Source of the DNA: Kribbella pittospori
GTDB taxonomy: Bacteria > Actinomycetota > Actinomycetes > Propionibacteriales > Kribbellaceae
Assembly: GCF_004331465.1 (NCBI RefSeq)
Contig: NZ_SJKB01000027.1
Span: forward strand, 1-61,452
DNA length: 61,452 bases
Reading direction: 5' to 3'
How positions within the stretch are numbered: the stretch's first letter is position 1; each line of letters begins with the position of its first letter. Positions 32,467-41,976 of the stretch are shown piece by piece. The notes beneath the pieces are model-generated. The model worked only from the letters and a program-made list of their open reading frames with translations, did no database searches and was not told the origin of the DNA. The position numbers were made by a program, and so were the translations under genes.

Positions 32467-33683
32467 TGTCCCGCGACCGCCGTGTGTCCGGTGGCCGCCG
32501 CCGCGGCGGCGCTGAGCTCGGCCGTCCGGGCCAGCTTCTCCTCGATCACGTCGTGCAGGTGCTCGGCGACCTCGGGAACGCCGATCTTGCCGATGATGTC
32601 GTTGAAGAAGCCGGACACCACCAGCCGCCGGGCCGCGTCCTCGGGGATGCCGCGGGCCTGCAGGTAGAACAGCTGCTCGTCGTCGAACCGGCCGGTCGCG
32701 GACGCGTGCCCGGCGCCCTCGATCTCGCCGGTCTCGATCTCCAGGTTCGGCACCGAGTCGGCGCGGGCGCCGTCGGTCAGGACCAGGTTCCGGTTCAGCT
32801 CGAAAGTGCTGGTGCCCTCGGCAGCGGCCCGGATCAGGACGTCGCCGATCCAGACCGAGCGGGCGTGGTCACCGGCGAGCGCGCCCTTGTAGATCACGTT
32901 GCTCTTGCAGTTGATCGCCTCGTGGTCGACGAAGAGCCGGTTCTCGTGGTGCTGACCGGACTCGGCGAAGTACACCCCCAGCAGTTCGGCGTCGCCGCCG
33001 GGACCGGCGTACCGGACGTTGGTGCCGATCCGGACGACCTTGCCGCCGAGAGTGACCACGACGTGGTGCAGCCGGGCGTCCCGGCCGATCAGCGCGTCGT
33101 GCTGGCCGAGGTGGATCGACTCGTGGTCGCCCTGCTGGATGCTGACCACGCGCAGCTCGGCGCCGTCGCCGACGACGATCTCGACGTTGCTGCCGAGCTC
33201 ACCCGCGCCGGTGTGATCGATGATCACGATCGCGCGGCTGTGCCGGCCGGCGTCGACGATCAGGTGGCTGAAGCCGCGGGCGCCGAGGCTCGCGACGTTC
33301 ACGTGCACCGCCTCGGTCAGCTCGGCCTCGACCGGGATCCGCACCGCGAGCGCCTCGCCCGCCTGGTTCCAGGCGATGGCGGCGGAGCGGTCCTGCGGCG
33401 TACCGACCTTCAGCGAGTCCGCGGCGACGGTCTCGAAGACCACACCGTCGGGACCGGACGCGTCGACCTTGGGGGTCTCGGTGCCGGCCTCGTCGGCGAA
33501 CAGTGCCTTGAGGGCCTTGACCGGGGTGAAGCGCCACTCCTCCTCGCGCCCGTTCGGCACCGGGAAGTCGGCGACGTCGTACGACGTCGGCCGCTCGCTC
33601 CGGGCCTGGAGCGGGACCGGCGAACCCGGCCCGTGGGAGTGCGCCCGGTTGCCGGTGGCGACCAGGGTTTCAGCGGCGGACAT
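32463..33683 (-). CDS. sufD: Fe-S assembly protein SufD
   Basis: A 406-residue protein of the SufB/SufD beta-helix family (EIVVGDGAELRVVSIQQGDH; C-terminal GRFDDEQLFYLQARGIPEDA). It partners SufB and SufC on the scaffold. The ATG is joined to the sufB stop by a TGATG overlap. Roughly 80 N-terminal residues hold the variable helical domain (VPNGREEEWRFTP). Confidence 0.94.
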   Translation of the reverse strand: MSAAETLVATGNRAHSHGPGSPVPLQARSERPTSYDVADFPVPNGREEEWRFTPVKALKALFADEAGTETPKVDASGPDGVVFETVAADSLKVGTPQDRSAAIAWNQAGEALAVRIPVEAELTEAVHVNVASLGARGFSHLIVDAGRHSRAIVIIDHTGAGELGSNVEIVVGDGAELRVVSIQQGDHESIHLGQHDALIGRDARLHHVVVTLGGKVVRIGTNVRYAGPGGDAELLGVYFAESGQHHENRLFVDHEAINCKSNVIYKGALAGDHARSVWIGDVLIRAAAEGTSTFELNRNLVLTDGARADSVPNLEIETGEIEGAGHASATGRFDDEQLFYLQARGIPEDAARRLVVSGFFNDIIGKIGVPEVAEHLHDVIEEKLARTAELSAAAAAATGHTAVAGQ

Positions 33684-35095
33684 CAGCCGACGGCCCCTTC
33701 CATCTGCAGCTCGATCAAGCGGTTCAGTTCCAGCGCGTACTCCATCGGGAGCTCGCGGGCGATCGGCTCGATGAAGCCGCGGACGATCATCGCCATCGCC
33801 TCGTCCTCGGCCATGCCCCGGCTCATCAGGTAGAAGAGCTGGTCGTCACTGACCTTGGACACGGTCGCCTCGTGTCCCATCGCCACGTCGTCCTCGCGGA
33901 CGTCGACGTACGGGTAGGTGTCGGAGCGGCTGATGGTGTCGACCAGCAGCGCGTCACAGCGCACCGTCGACTTGCTGTGGTGCGACCCCGGGGCCACCTC
34001 GACCAGCCCCCGGTACGACGTCCGGCCGCCGCCGCGGGCCACCGACTTCGACACGATCGAACTGGAGGTGTACGGCGCGTTGTGCACCATCTTCGACCCG
34101 GCGTCCTGGTGCTGGCCCTCGCCCGCGAACGCGACCGACAGGGTCTCGCCCTTGGCATGCTCGCCCATCAGGTAGACGGCCGGGTACTTCATCGTCACCT
34201 TGGAACCGATGTTGCCGTCGATCCACTCCATCGTCGCGCCCTCTTCGCAGGTGGCGCGCTTGGTGACCAGGTTGTAGACGTTGTTCGACCAGTTCTGGAT
34301 CGTCGTGTAGCGGCAGCGGGCGCCCTTCTTCACGATGATCTCGACCACCGCGGAGTGCAGCGAGTCCGACTTGTAGATCGGCGCCGTACAGCCCTCGACG
34401 TAGTGCACGTAGGCGTCCTCGTCGACGATGATCAGGGTCCGCTCGAACTGGCCCATGTTCTCGGTGTTGATCCGGAAGTAGGCCTGCAGCGGGATGTCCA
34501 CCTTGACGCCCTTGGGCACGTAGATGAACGACCCGCCGGACCAGACCGCCGTGTTCAGCGAGGCGAACTTGTTGTCGCCGACCGGGATGACCGAGCCGAA
34601 GTACTCCTGGAAGATCTCCGGGTGCTCCTTCAGGCCGGTGTCGGTGTCGAGGAAGATGACGCCCTGGGCCTCCAGGTCCTCGCGGATCTGGTGGTAGACG
34701 ACCTCGGACTCGTACTGCGCGGCGACGCCGGCGACCAGGCGCTGCTTCTCCGCCTCCGGGATGCCGAGCTTGTCGTAGGTGTTCTTGATGTCCTCGGGCA
34801 GTTCTTCCCAGCTGGAGGCCTGCTTCTCGGTCGACCGGACGAAGTACTTGATGTTGTCGAAGTCGATCCCGGACAGGTCCGCACCCCACGACGGCATCGG
34901 CTTGCGGTCGAAGAGCTTCAGGCCCTTCAGCCGCAGGTCGAGCATCCACTCCGGCTCGTTCTTGAGGGTGGAGATGCCCCGCACCACGTCGGCGGACAGG
35001 CCGCGCTGTGCGACCGCGCCGGCGGCGTCGGAGTCGGCCCAGCCGTACTGGTAGTTGCCGAGGCCTTCCAGTTCGGGGTGAGCGGTTTGCGTCAT
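33683..35095 (-). CDS. sufB: Fe-S assembly scaffold SufB
   Basis: A 470-residue protein, the most conserved Suf component: MPSWGADLSGIDFDNIKYFV, FIYVPKGVKVDIPLQAYFRI, EGCTAPIYKSDSLHSAVVEI and the C-terminal QLFYLMSRGMAEDEAMAM. It contains a Cys in EGCTAPIY that could accept sulfur. No intein is present, unlike the M. tuberculosis sufB, which carries one. The ATG at 35095 overlaps the sufR stop (ATGA); an upstream extension of the frame is inside sufR and is not used. Confidence 0.95.
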   Translation of the reverse strand: MTQTAHPELEGLGNYQYGWADSDAAGAVAQRGLSADVVRGISTLKNEPEWMLDLRLKGLKLFDRKPMPSWGADLSGIDFDNIKYFVRSTEKQASSWEELPEDIKNTYDKLGIPEAEKQRLVAGVAAQYESEVVYHQIREDLEAQGVIFLDTDTGLKEHPEIFQEYFGSVIPVGDNKFASLNTAVWSGGSFIYVPKGVKVDIPLQAYFRINTENMGQFERTLIIVDEDAYVHYVEGCTAPIYKSDSLHSAVVEIIVKKGARCRYTTIQNWSNNVYNLVTKRATCEEGATMEWIDGNIGSKVTMKYPAVYLMGEHAKGETLSVAFAGEGQHQDAGSKMVHNAPYTSSSIVSKSVARGGGRTSYRGLVEVAPGSHHSKSTVRCDALLVDTISRSDTYPYVDVREDDVAMGHEATVSKVSDDQLFYLMSRGMAEDEAMAMIVRGFIEPIARELPMEYALELNRLIELQMEGAVG

Positions 35096-35838
35096 CGTGC
35101 AGTCCTCGCAGATTCGCCGTCGGATACAGGGGCAGGACCGGACACGGCCTGGGGGGCCGGGACGTGCCCGGGAATATGTGTGGTGCAGACACCGTCGCCG
35201 TGGGCGATGGTGGCCAGTCTCTGGACGTGCCGGCCGAGCAACCGGGAGAACACCTCGGTCTCGGCCTCGCACAACTGGGGGAACTGCTCGGCCACGTGCG
35301 CGACCGGGCAATGGTGCTGGCAGAGCTGCTCGCCGTGCGCGGCCTTCGCCGTGGACGCGGCGTACCCGTCCGTGGTCAGGGCCCGGGCGAGTGCCTCCGC
35401 CTTGTCGCTCTCGGGAGCCGCGTCGATGAGCTCCCGGTACCGCTGCTCCACCTCGGCGACCCGGCCGCGGGCGAACTCCGCGACCGCCTCGTCACCGCCG
35501 GACTCGGCGATGAACTTCATCGCGGTGGCCGCCAGGTCGTCGTACGCCTGGTGGAACGCGTGCCGGCCGGTGTCGGTCAGCACGAAGACCTTCGCGGGGC
35601 GGCCGCGGCCACGCGGGCCGTAGACACGCTCCTCGCGGGACTCGACCAGGCCGTCCTCGAGCAGGTGGTCGAGATGCCGGCGGACCGCCGCCGGCGTCAG
35701 CTCCAGGCGCTCGGCGAGCACCGCGGCGCTGGACGGACCGTTGGTCAGGATCGAGCGGGCGACCCGGTCCCGGGTGGACTCGTCCCGCGCCGCCACCGCG
35801 CCGGTGGGCGCAGCTCCGGTAGTCGCAGGATTTTTCAC
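35092..35838 (-). CDS. sufR: SufR, Fe-S-sensing repressor of the suf operon
   Basis: A 248-residue regulator. The winged HTH (SAAVLAERLELTPAAVRRHL, about 37-56) is followed by a dimer region and a C-terminal cluster site with cysteines in LCQHHCPVAH, QLCEAET and GVCTTH. It probably binds a [4Fe-4S] cluster and represses sufR-sufBDCSUT when clusters are plentiful. The GTG at 35838 sits inside the predicted operator and 6 nt from the -10, so the mRNA is probably leaderless and the gene autoregulated. Its equivalent in M. tuberculosis is Rv1460. Confidence 0.93.
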   Translation of the reverse strand: MKNPATTGAAPTGAVAARDESTRDRVARSILTNGPSSAAVLAERLELTPAAVRRHLDHLLEDGLVESREERVYGPRGRGRPAKVFVLTDTGRHAFHQAYDDLAATAMKFIAESGGDEAVAEFARGRVAEVEQRYRELIDAAPESDKAEALARALTTDGYAASTAKAAHGEQLCQHHCPVAHVAEQFPQLCEAETEVFSRLLGRHVQRLATIAHGDGVCTTHIPGHVPAPQAVSGPAPVSDGESARTAR

Positions 35839-35849
35839 AACATCAGTGT
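35835..35849 (-). promoter_or_regulatory. SufR operator (ACACT-N5-TGTGA)
   Basis: The minus strand reads ACACTGATGTTGTGA, an exact match to the ACACT-N5-TGTGA site described for mycobacterial SufR. It overlaps both the -10 element and the sufR GTG start, so binding would block initiation. Confidence 0.8.
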
Positions 35850-35873
35850 CGCGTAATTCCCGGGGGCCTTCAA
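35845..35873 (-). promoter_or_regulatory. suf operon promoter
   Basis: A TTGAAG -35 (35873-35868) and GACACT -10 (35850-35845) are 17 bp apart. The -10 ends 6 nt before the GTG at 35838, giving a leaderless transcript. Confidence 0.6.
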
Positions 35874-35888
35874 ATAAGGCTCACCTAA
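35870..35888 (-). promoter_or_regulatory. Possible IdeR/DtxR iron box at the suf promoter
   Basis: The minus strand TTAGGTGAGCCTTATTTGA matches the 19-bp IdeR consensus at 13 positions, mostly in one half. It overlaps the edge of the -35. The symmetry is weak, so this is only a candidate. Confidence 0.3.
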
Positions 35889-35924
35889 CCGGCTCCCGCG
35901 CTCACGCGGGGCTCGGGGGCCGAT

Positions 35925-35979
35925 CGTGACCAGGGTCACGCCGTCGGGGCTCCGCTCCCCACCCGGGCCGAAGGCCCGG
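35925..35979. repeat. Two dyads upstream of the ABC-2 exporter genes
   Basis: CGTGACC-AG-GGTCACG (35925-35940) and CCGGGCC-GAA-GGCCCGG (35963-35979) lie in the divergent gap between sufR and the exporter ATPase. The first looks like a protein-binding site, the second like a stable hairpin in the upstream DNA. Neither has a known partner. Confidence 0.4.
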
Positions 35980-35990
35980 CAGCCCGGTTC

Positions 35991-35996
35991 TAGACT
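35991..35996 (+). promoter_or_regulatory. -10 element of the ABC-2 exporter operon (leaderless start)
   Basis: TAGACT is followed by 6 nt and then the GTG at 36003, with no ribosome site. Confidence 0.6.
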
Positions 35997-36002
35997 TCAT
36001 CC

Positions 36003-36724
<722 letters not shown>

Positions 36725-36728
<4 letters not shown>

Positions 36729-37501
36729 CCACCTATGCGCCCCAGCCGGGCAGCGCTCCCTGGCCGCGGAAGGTGCTGGCGCATTCACGGATGGAGTTCC
36801 GGCTCCTGATCCGCAACGGCGAGCAACTGCTGCTGGCCCTCGTCATCCCGCTCGGAATCCTCCTGCTTCTGGGTGGCACCGGACTCGGCGACCGGTTGCC
36901 GCTCGGCGACGGGCGGGCGATCGACGACGCCGTACCGCGGGTGCTGGCGCTCGCCGTACTGTCCTCGTCCTTCACCTCGCTCGCGATCGCGACCGGCTTC
37001 GAGCGTCGGTACGGCGTGATCAAGCGGCTCGGCGCCTCTCCCCTGTCCCGGACCGGACTGCTCGCCGGGAAGATCGGCGCGGTCCTGGTCGTGCAGGCGA
37101 TCCAGCTCGCCGTCCTGATCGGGACCGGCTTCGCCCTCGGGTGGGACCCGGCCGGCGGCTTCGACGCCGTCTTCGGGGTGATCCTGATGGTTCTGTGCGG
37201 TACGGCGGCCTTCGCGTCCCTCGGATTGCTGATGGCCGGCGTACTCCGGGCCGAGGCCACCCTGGCCGCGGCCAACCTGCTCTATCTGCTGTTGCTGGTC
37301 GGCGGTGCGGTGATGACACCGGTCGACGAGTACCCGGCCGGCATGCAGGGTGTCGTCCGGCTGCTGCCGAGCGCCGCGCTGGCCAACGGGCTGGCGAACT
37401 CGACCGTCGAGGGTGTGATCCCGTGGGCCGCCGCACTGTCTCTCGCCCTGTGGGCCGGGGTGCTCGGATACCTGGTGTCCAGGACCTTCCGCTGGGACTG
37501 A
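36725..37501 (+). CDS. ABC-2 transporter permease
   Basis: A 258-residue protein with about six transmembrane helices (LLLALVIPLGILLLLGG near residue 35; VLALAVLSSSFTSLAIATG; LMVLCGTAAFASLGLLMAGV; ALSLALWAGVLGYLV at the end). It pairs with the preceding ATPase. The FERRYGVIKRLGASPLSR loop fits the coupling region of ABC-2 exporters. ctaA follows after 25 bp but has its own -10 element. Confidence 0.9.
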
Positions 37502-37514
37502 GCAGACCTTTCTC

Positions 37515-37520
37515 TAGAGT
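37515..37520 (+). promoter_or_regulatory. -10 element of ctaA (leaderless start)
   Basis: TAGAGT is followed by 6 nt and a GTG at 37527 that is in frame with the ATG at 37530. Confidence 0.55.
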
Positions 37521-37526
37521 GTGCCG

Positions 37527-38456
37527 GTGATGAGCACGGAGACCCCGCCGCAAGAGACCGAACCAGTCAACGCCTTCTGGCGCCTGGTGCCCGAGCCGAG
37601 CCTGGATGTCGTCCGGCGCTGGGGCTGGGCGTCGGTGGTGGCGAACATCGGCATCGTGGTGACCGGCGGACTGGTCCGGCTGACCGGCTCGGGCCTCGGC
37701 TGCCCGACCTGGCCGCAGTGCACCGACGAGTCGTATGTGCCGCACGCCGCGCTCGGCATCCACGGCGCGATCGAGTTCGGCAACCGGATGCTCGGCTTCG
37801 TGGTCGCGGTCATCGCGATCTGCACCTGGCTCGTGGTGATGCGGTACCGCCCGATCCGCCGGGACCTGCGCCGCCTCGCGACCGCGGCCGCGCTCGGCGT
37901 ACCGCTGCAGGCCGTGATCGGCGGCATCAGCGTGCTGACCGGGCTGAACCCGTGGATCGTGTCGGCGCACTTCCTGGTCTCGCCGATCATCATCACGCTG
38001 ACCGTGTCGATGATGCGGCGGTCCCGGACCAGCCCCTACCCACACACTCCCCCGGTGGTCCGCGCGCTCGCGACCGCCTGTGTGGTGGCGGTCTGGCTGA
38101 CCGTTGCTCTCGGCACCTTGGTGACCGGCGCCGGCCCGCACTCGGGCGATCCGGACACCGGACGGAACGGCTTCGATGAGGAGCTGATCAGTCAGCTGCA
38201 CGCGGACTTCGTTTTCGGGCTGCTCGGGATCACGATCGCGCTGGTGATCGCGACCCGGGTGACCGCGACGTCACGCACGTTGCGGAAGCTGGCGGCCTGG
38301 CTGCTCGCCATGGAACTGCTGCAGGGTGCCGTCGGCTTCACGCAGTACTTCACCGGCCTCCCGTGGGGCCTGGTGCTGGTGCACATGTTCTTCGCCGGCC
38401 TACTGATCGCGCTCGTAACAGCGGTCTACGGCGAACGCGGTACGCCGGCAACGTAG
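37527..38456 (+). CDS. ctaA: Heme A synthase CtaA (COX15 family)
   Basis: A 309-residue membrane protein with about eight transmembrane helices. The family motif GLVRLTGSGLGCPTWPQC is near residue 50, and heme-ligand histidines lie in HGAIEFGNRML, SAHFLVSP, LHADFVFG and VHMFFAGL. It oxidises the methyl group of heme O to give heme A for cytochrome c oxidase, the step after CtaB at 40637. The exact start is among three in-frame codons (37521, 37527, 37530). It converges with the epimerase gene, 9 bp apart. Confidence 0.93.
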   Translation: MMSTETPPQETEPVNAFWRLVPEPSLDVVRRWGWASVVANIGIVVTGGLVRLTGSGLGCPTWPQCTDESYVPHAALGIHGAIEFGNRMLGFVVAVIAICTWLVVMRYRPIRRDLRRLATAAALGVPLQAVIGGISVLTGLNPWIVSAHFLVSPIIITLTVSMMRRSRTSPYPHTPPVVRALATACVVAVWLTVALGTLVTGAGPHSGDPDTGRNGFDEELISQLHADFVFGLLGITIALVIATRVTATSRTLRKLAAWLLAMELLQGAVGFTQYFTGLPWGLVLVHMFFAGLLIALVTAVYGERGTPAT

Positions 38457-38465
38457 GGCGAGCGC

Positions 38466-39317
38466 TCATCGCTTGTTGTAAGAACCGGTGGTGAGGTCCT
38501 CGACGATCGTCGGGCGGCTCGGCCGCCAGTCGAGCTCGGCCCGAGTCCGCGTACTGCTGAACGCCTGGTCCAGCGCCAGCCAGCGGGCGTACTGCTCACC
38601 CAGTTCCTGGGCCGCGGACGCGACCGGCCAGGCCTCGGCCCGTCCGATCCCGCCGGCCGCCACGTCCGCAGCGGCCGCGATCGCGCTGACCTCGACCGCT
38701 TCCTCGCCCACCCCATGCAGAACAGCACCTGACCGAGCGTGTTCGATCGCCAGCAGAACCAGGTCGGCGAGGTCGTCGACCTGCACCGTCGGCCACCGGG
38801 TTCCGGGGTCGCCCACGTAGCGGCCGACGCCGTACTTGCCGGCCCATCCGACCATCTCAGCGGGGATGCCACCACCACGGCCGTAGACGACGCCGGGCCG
38901 GACCACGACGGTGCGGACCCGGTCGGCCGCGGCGAGCACGGCCCGTTCGAGCTGTGCACGTGGCGTGTCGCCGTCCGGTGGATCCTCGGTGAACGGCGAC
39001 TCGCCCACCGCGCCCAACCACCAGATACCGCTGATGTAGATGACCGGCGCGCCCTGGTCCAGGAGCGCGGCGGTGGAGGCCAGGTCGACCTCCACGTCAC
39101 CGGTGGGATTGCCGGCGTGTACGACGACATCCGGTCCGGTGGCGGCGAGCGCCGAGCGCAGCGTCTCGGGGCGGGTGAGGTCGCCCGGAACGGTCGTGTA
39201 GTTAGCGACGTTCCCGCGCCGAGACACCGCAACGACCTCATGGCGGGCGCCCGTCAAGCGCTCGGCGACCGCAGTACCGATGTAGCCGCTCGCACCGATG
39301 ACCGCTGCCTTCACCAT
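38466..39317 (-). CDS. NAD-dependent epimerase/dehydratase family protein
   Basis: A 283-residue extended short-chain dehydrogenase fold. It starts MVKAAVIGASGYIGTAVAER (GxxGxxG nucleotide loop), and YISGIWWLG takes the place of the usual active-site Ser/Tyr region. The classical YxxxK is not obvious, so it may bind NADP without epimerase chemistry. GGGAGG 7 nt upstream supports the ATG at 39317. It is monocistronic, between ctaA and a strong terminator. Confidence 0.82.
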   Translation of the reverse strand: MVKAAVIGASGYIGTAVAERLTGARHEVVAVSRRGNVANYTTVPGDLTRPETLRSALAATGPDVVVHAGNPTGDVEVDLASTAALLDQGAPVIYISGIWWLGAVGESPFTEDPPDGDTPRAQLERAVLAAADRVRTVVVRPGVVYGRGGGIPAEMVGWAGKYGVGRYVGDPGTRWPTVQVDDLADLVLLAIEHARSGAVLHGVGEEAVEVSAIAAAADVAAGGIGRAEAWPVASAAQELGEQYARWLALDQAFSSTRTRAELDWRPSRPTIVEDLTTGSYNKR

Positions 39318-39373
39318 GCTCTGCCTCCCACTCACTGACGGATGCCGAGCAGCTTAGGTTCTGGCACAGACAA

Positions 39374-39405
39374 CTTCCGGTGGGACCCAGGGGTCCCACC
39401 GGAAG
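39374..39405. terminator. Strong hairpin terminator (15-bp perfect stem)
   Basis: The stem CTTCCGGTGGGACCC pairs with its exact complement across an AG loop. It lies 22 bp beyond the stop of the ScyD/ScyE-like gene, so it ends that leftward transcript before the epimerase gene. A T-run is absent, as is common in actinobacteria. Confidence 0.8.
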
Positions 39406-39427
39406 GAGTAGTGCTACCGACTGTCTG

Positions 39428-40516
39428 TCAGTGGCGGACCTTGTAGACCGCGCCAGGGCCGAAGATCGGGCCCGCGACGTACAGGTCGCCCCACTTGCTG
39501 AACGCGGCGCCGCCCGGCAGGTTGAGCTGACCGCGGACCAGTTCCCTCTTGAATCCGGCCTTGTGGTGCCTGCCCGGGTACTGCAGGTACAGCGACCCGA
39601 TGGTCGAGCCGCCCATCTCGAACTTCAGCCAGCTGTCCCTGGCCAGTTGGACGACGGCCAGCGTGCCCCGCGGGCCACCGGCCAGGTCGACGATCGACGT
39701 GTAACCGTCGGCGTACCGCTGGCACTTGCCCTTGTACGGCCTGGCCGGATCGCACACCGCGCCCACCGCGCCCGGCTTGATCCGCCAGATCTGCGACGTC
39801 CCCGGAGTCGCCGGGAAGCCACGGAGCTCACCGACGTACCAGTAACCGTCCGAGCCCACCGTCACCGACGTGGCGACAGCCTCGGCCACGAACGGCGTCC
39901 CGGCCGGTGGTGCATCCGGCCCGAGTCCGGCCGGTACCTTCACCGTGCGCGGCTTCAACCGCGCGACGGTCTTGATCTTGCCGTTCGGCCAGACCCGGAG
40001 CAGGTCGTTGCCGGCGGCATCCGCTACCAGCACCGTTCCGTCCTTCAGCGCCGCGACACCGAACGGGTTCGACTCCGTCGGCGGGTCGGCCTGGTTGTAC
40101 GGATCCGGATCGGTGGCCTGGTACTTCGCGATGTCGGCGACCACCACCGGCGACCTACCCGGCCGCAGCCGGTACAGGGTCGCGCCGCCTGGCGGGATGG
40201 GCTGACCAGGTTCTCCACCCGCGCCGGTCAGCGCGTACGTCGTACCCCGGGAACTGGTGTCGATCGCGGGCGGGAATCCGCCCGGGACCTGGCCGAGCTT
40301 GCGGGTCTTCTTGCCGTCGGTCGCGTAGACCGAACCGTCCGTGACGCTGTAGATGACCTTCGTGCCGAACGTCGAAACCCCGCGCGGGCCGTCCAGACCC
40401 GTTGCCACCGGCTTCAAACTACTGGAATGCCCGCCGGCGTCGGCCGTTCCGGCCACCAGTACAGAACCGGCCAAGGCGAGCGCCGCGACCGCGGCAATGC
40501 GTGTTCGTACCCCCAC
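39428..40516 (-). CDS. ScyD/ScyE-family secreted beta-propeller-like protein
   Basis: A 362-residue exported protein. The signal peptide is RTRIAAVAALALAGSVLVAG with cleavage near TADAGG. The repeated segments LKPVATGLDGPRGVSTFG, LYRLRPGRSPVVVADIAKY and NPFGVAALKDGTVLVADAAG suggest six-bladed propeller repeats of the NHL/ScyD type. No active site is seen. The GTG at 40516 has AGGGGG 6 nt upstream. It is single, ended by the hairpin at 39374-39405. The ScyD name reflects the family, not scytonemin synthesis. Confidence 0.82.
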   Translation of the reverse strand: MGVRTRIAAVAALALAGSVLVAGTADAGGHSSSLKPVATGLDGPRGVSTFGTKVIYSVTDGSVYATDGKKTRKLGQVPGGFPPAIDTSSRGTTYALTGAGGEPGQPIPPGGATLYRLRPGRSPVVVADIAKYQATDPDPYNQADPPTESNPFGVAALKDGTVLVADAAGNDLLRVWPNGKIKTVARLKPRTVKVPAGLGPDAPPAGTPFVAEAVATSVTVGSDGYWYVGELRGFPATPGTSQIWRIKPGAVGAVCDPARPYKGKCQRYADGYTSIVDLAGGPRGTLAVVQLARDSWLKFEMGGSTIGSLYLQYPGRHHKAGFKRELVRGQLNLPGGAAFSKWGDLYVAGPIFGPGAVYKVRH

Positions 40517-40636
40517 TGCGAACCCCCTGAAGTCACGTCTCCCCAGGTGCGGATTCCCCCTCCGCAGACCCCCACATCGCAACATCGGATCACGATTAGG
40601 TCAACCGGAGAACTCCCCGCGCCCGCGGGGCGACGC

Positions 40637-41602
40637 TCAGTGCAGGAGCGGATCGATGGCCGCGGCAATGAACAGCAGGGCCAGGTAGATATTCGAGAAG
40701 TGGAAGAGCCGCATCGGCCGCAGCGCGGCTCCGTCGGCGCCGGTGTGGGCCCGGAGCAACAATGCGCGAGCCTCGCGGAGGAACAGGAATCCGAGCACGA
40801 TCGCGGCCAGCGGGTAGACGAAACCGGTGCCCGCGACCGGCCACAGCGCGATCGACGTGATCACCATGACCACGGAGTACGCCATGATCTGCCGGGCCGT
40901 GGCGACCGGAGTGGCGACCACGGGCAGCATCGGCACGTCGACCGATGCGTAGTCCTCGCGGTAGCGCATCGCCAGCGACCAGGTGTGCGGCGGCGTCCAG
41001 AAGAACACCACTCCGAACAGCACGACCGGGGTCCAGGCCAGCTCGTTGGTGACCGCGGTCCAGCCGATCAGGGTCGGGAAGCAGCCCGCGATCCCGCCCC
41101 AGACGATGTTCTGCACGGTCCGGCGCTTCAGCACCATCGTGTAGCCGAAGACGTAGAACGCGTTCGCGGCCAGGGCCAGCCCCGCCGACAGCCAGTTCAC
41201 CAGCAGGCCGAGCTCGATCGTGGCCAGGATGCCGAGCACGATGCCGAAGATCGTCGCCGACCGCGGGCTGACCGCGTGCCGGGGCAACGGGCGGCGGCGG
41301 GTCCGGCGCATCTGCTCGTCGATGTCCCGGTCGAGCACGCAGTTGATCGTGTTCGCGCTGCCGGCCGCCAGGATGCCGCCGACCAGGGTGGCGGCGACGA
41401 CCTCGAGGCCGGGCACTCCCCCGGCGGCCAGGAACATCACCGGCACTGTGGTGATCAGCAGCAGCTCGATGATGCGTGGCTTGGTCAGACCGACGTACGC
41501 CTTCACCACGTCGCGCACCGACGGACTGAGAACAGCAGTACCGTCCGGCTGCGGCGTCGGATACGACGTCGTCGCGGCTGGACGCGGGTCGACGGCCGTC
41601 AC
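40637..41602 (-). CDS. ctaB: Protoheme IX farnesyltransferase CtaB (heme O synthase)
   Basis: A 321-residue membrane prenyltransferase with about nine helices. The UbiA-type Asp motif is NCVLDRDIDEQMRRTRRRP, and the second is YREDYASVDVPMLP. It adds farnesyl to heme B to give heme O, the substrate of CtaA. I chose the GTG at 41602, with GAGG 5 nt upstream. It is divergent from tkt across a 374-bp gap, as in M. tuberculosis (Rv1451). Confidence 0.93.
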   Translation of the reverse strand: MTAVDPRPAATTSYPTPQPDGTAVLSPSVRDVVKAYVGLTKPRIIELLLITTVPVMFLAAGGVPGLEVVAATLVGGILAAGSANTINCVLDRDIDEQMRRTRRRPLPRHAVSPRSATIFGIVLGILATIELGLLVNWLSAGLALAANAFYVFGYTMVLKRRTVQNIVWGGIAGCFPTLIGWTAVTNELAWTPVVLFGVVFFWTPPHTWSLAMRYREDYASVDVPMLPVVATPVATARQIMAYSVVMVITSIALWPVAGTGFVYPLAAIVLGFLFLREARALLLRAHTGADGAALRPMRLFHFSNIYLALLFIAAAIDPLLH

Positions 41603-41976
41603 GAACACCTCGAACTGAGTGGGTTGACGCCGGAGGCCCGGCGCTGACGGTTCGACAGTCTACGACGCCCCGTAGGAGGGTTCGTTCACCCCCCGGCTGA
41701 GTCCGACGAACAAGTGTGCGGCGGTGTTCATCCGGATGTGACCTGGACCGCGTGGAATGGCTCCGGGTGTGATGTCGCAGACGCCGGGAACAGGGCGGGA
41801 ACAAGGAGGCCACCAACCAAGTTGCCGATGAGTGGAAGGTGTCGGACGCCCATGCGAGTAGGCTCGCTCACGGTGACGCGCGGGGGCGTGATCGCGACCG
41901 GCCGGTAGGCCTGCGGCGATCCCACTCGACGCTGACCAGACGTGTGTTCGCAGCCATCGAGAGGAGCGCCGCCGGC
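41603..41976. other. Divergent ctaB-tkt intergenic region
   Basis: This 374-bp gap contains the promoters of ctaB and tkt. A TAGGCT at 41859-41864 lies in a small GCGAG/CTCGC dyad and could be the tkt -10, giving a leader of about 100 nt. GAGGAG at 41961-41966 precedes the tkt start. I found no convincing gene, tRNA or riboswitch here. Confidence 0.5.

Noticed and set aside
39380..41647. 755-residue open frame on the plus strand
   Set aside because: It is antisense to the ScyD/ScyE-like gene and ctaB, is rich in Arg, and shows no family motif; long shadow frames are expected at this GC content.
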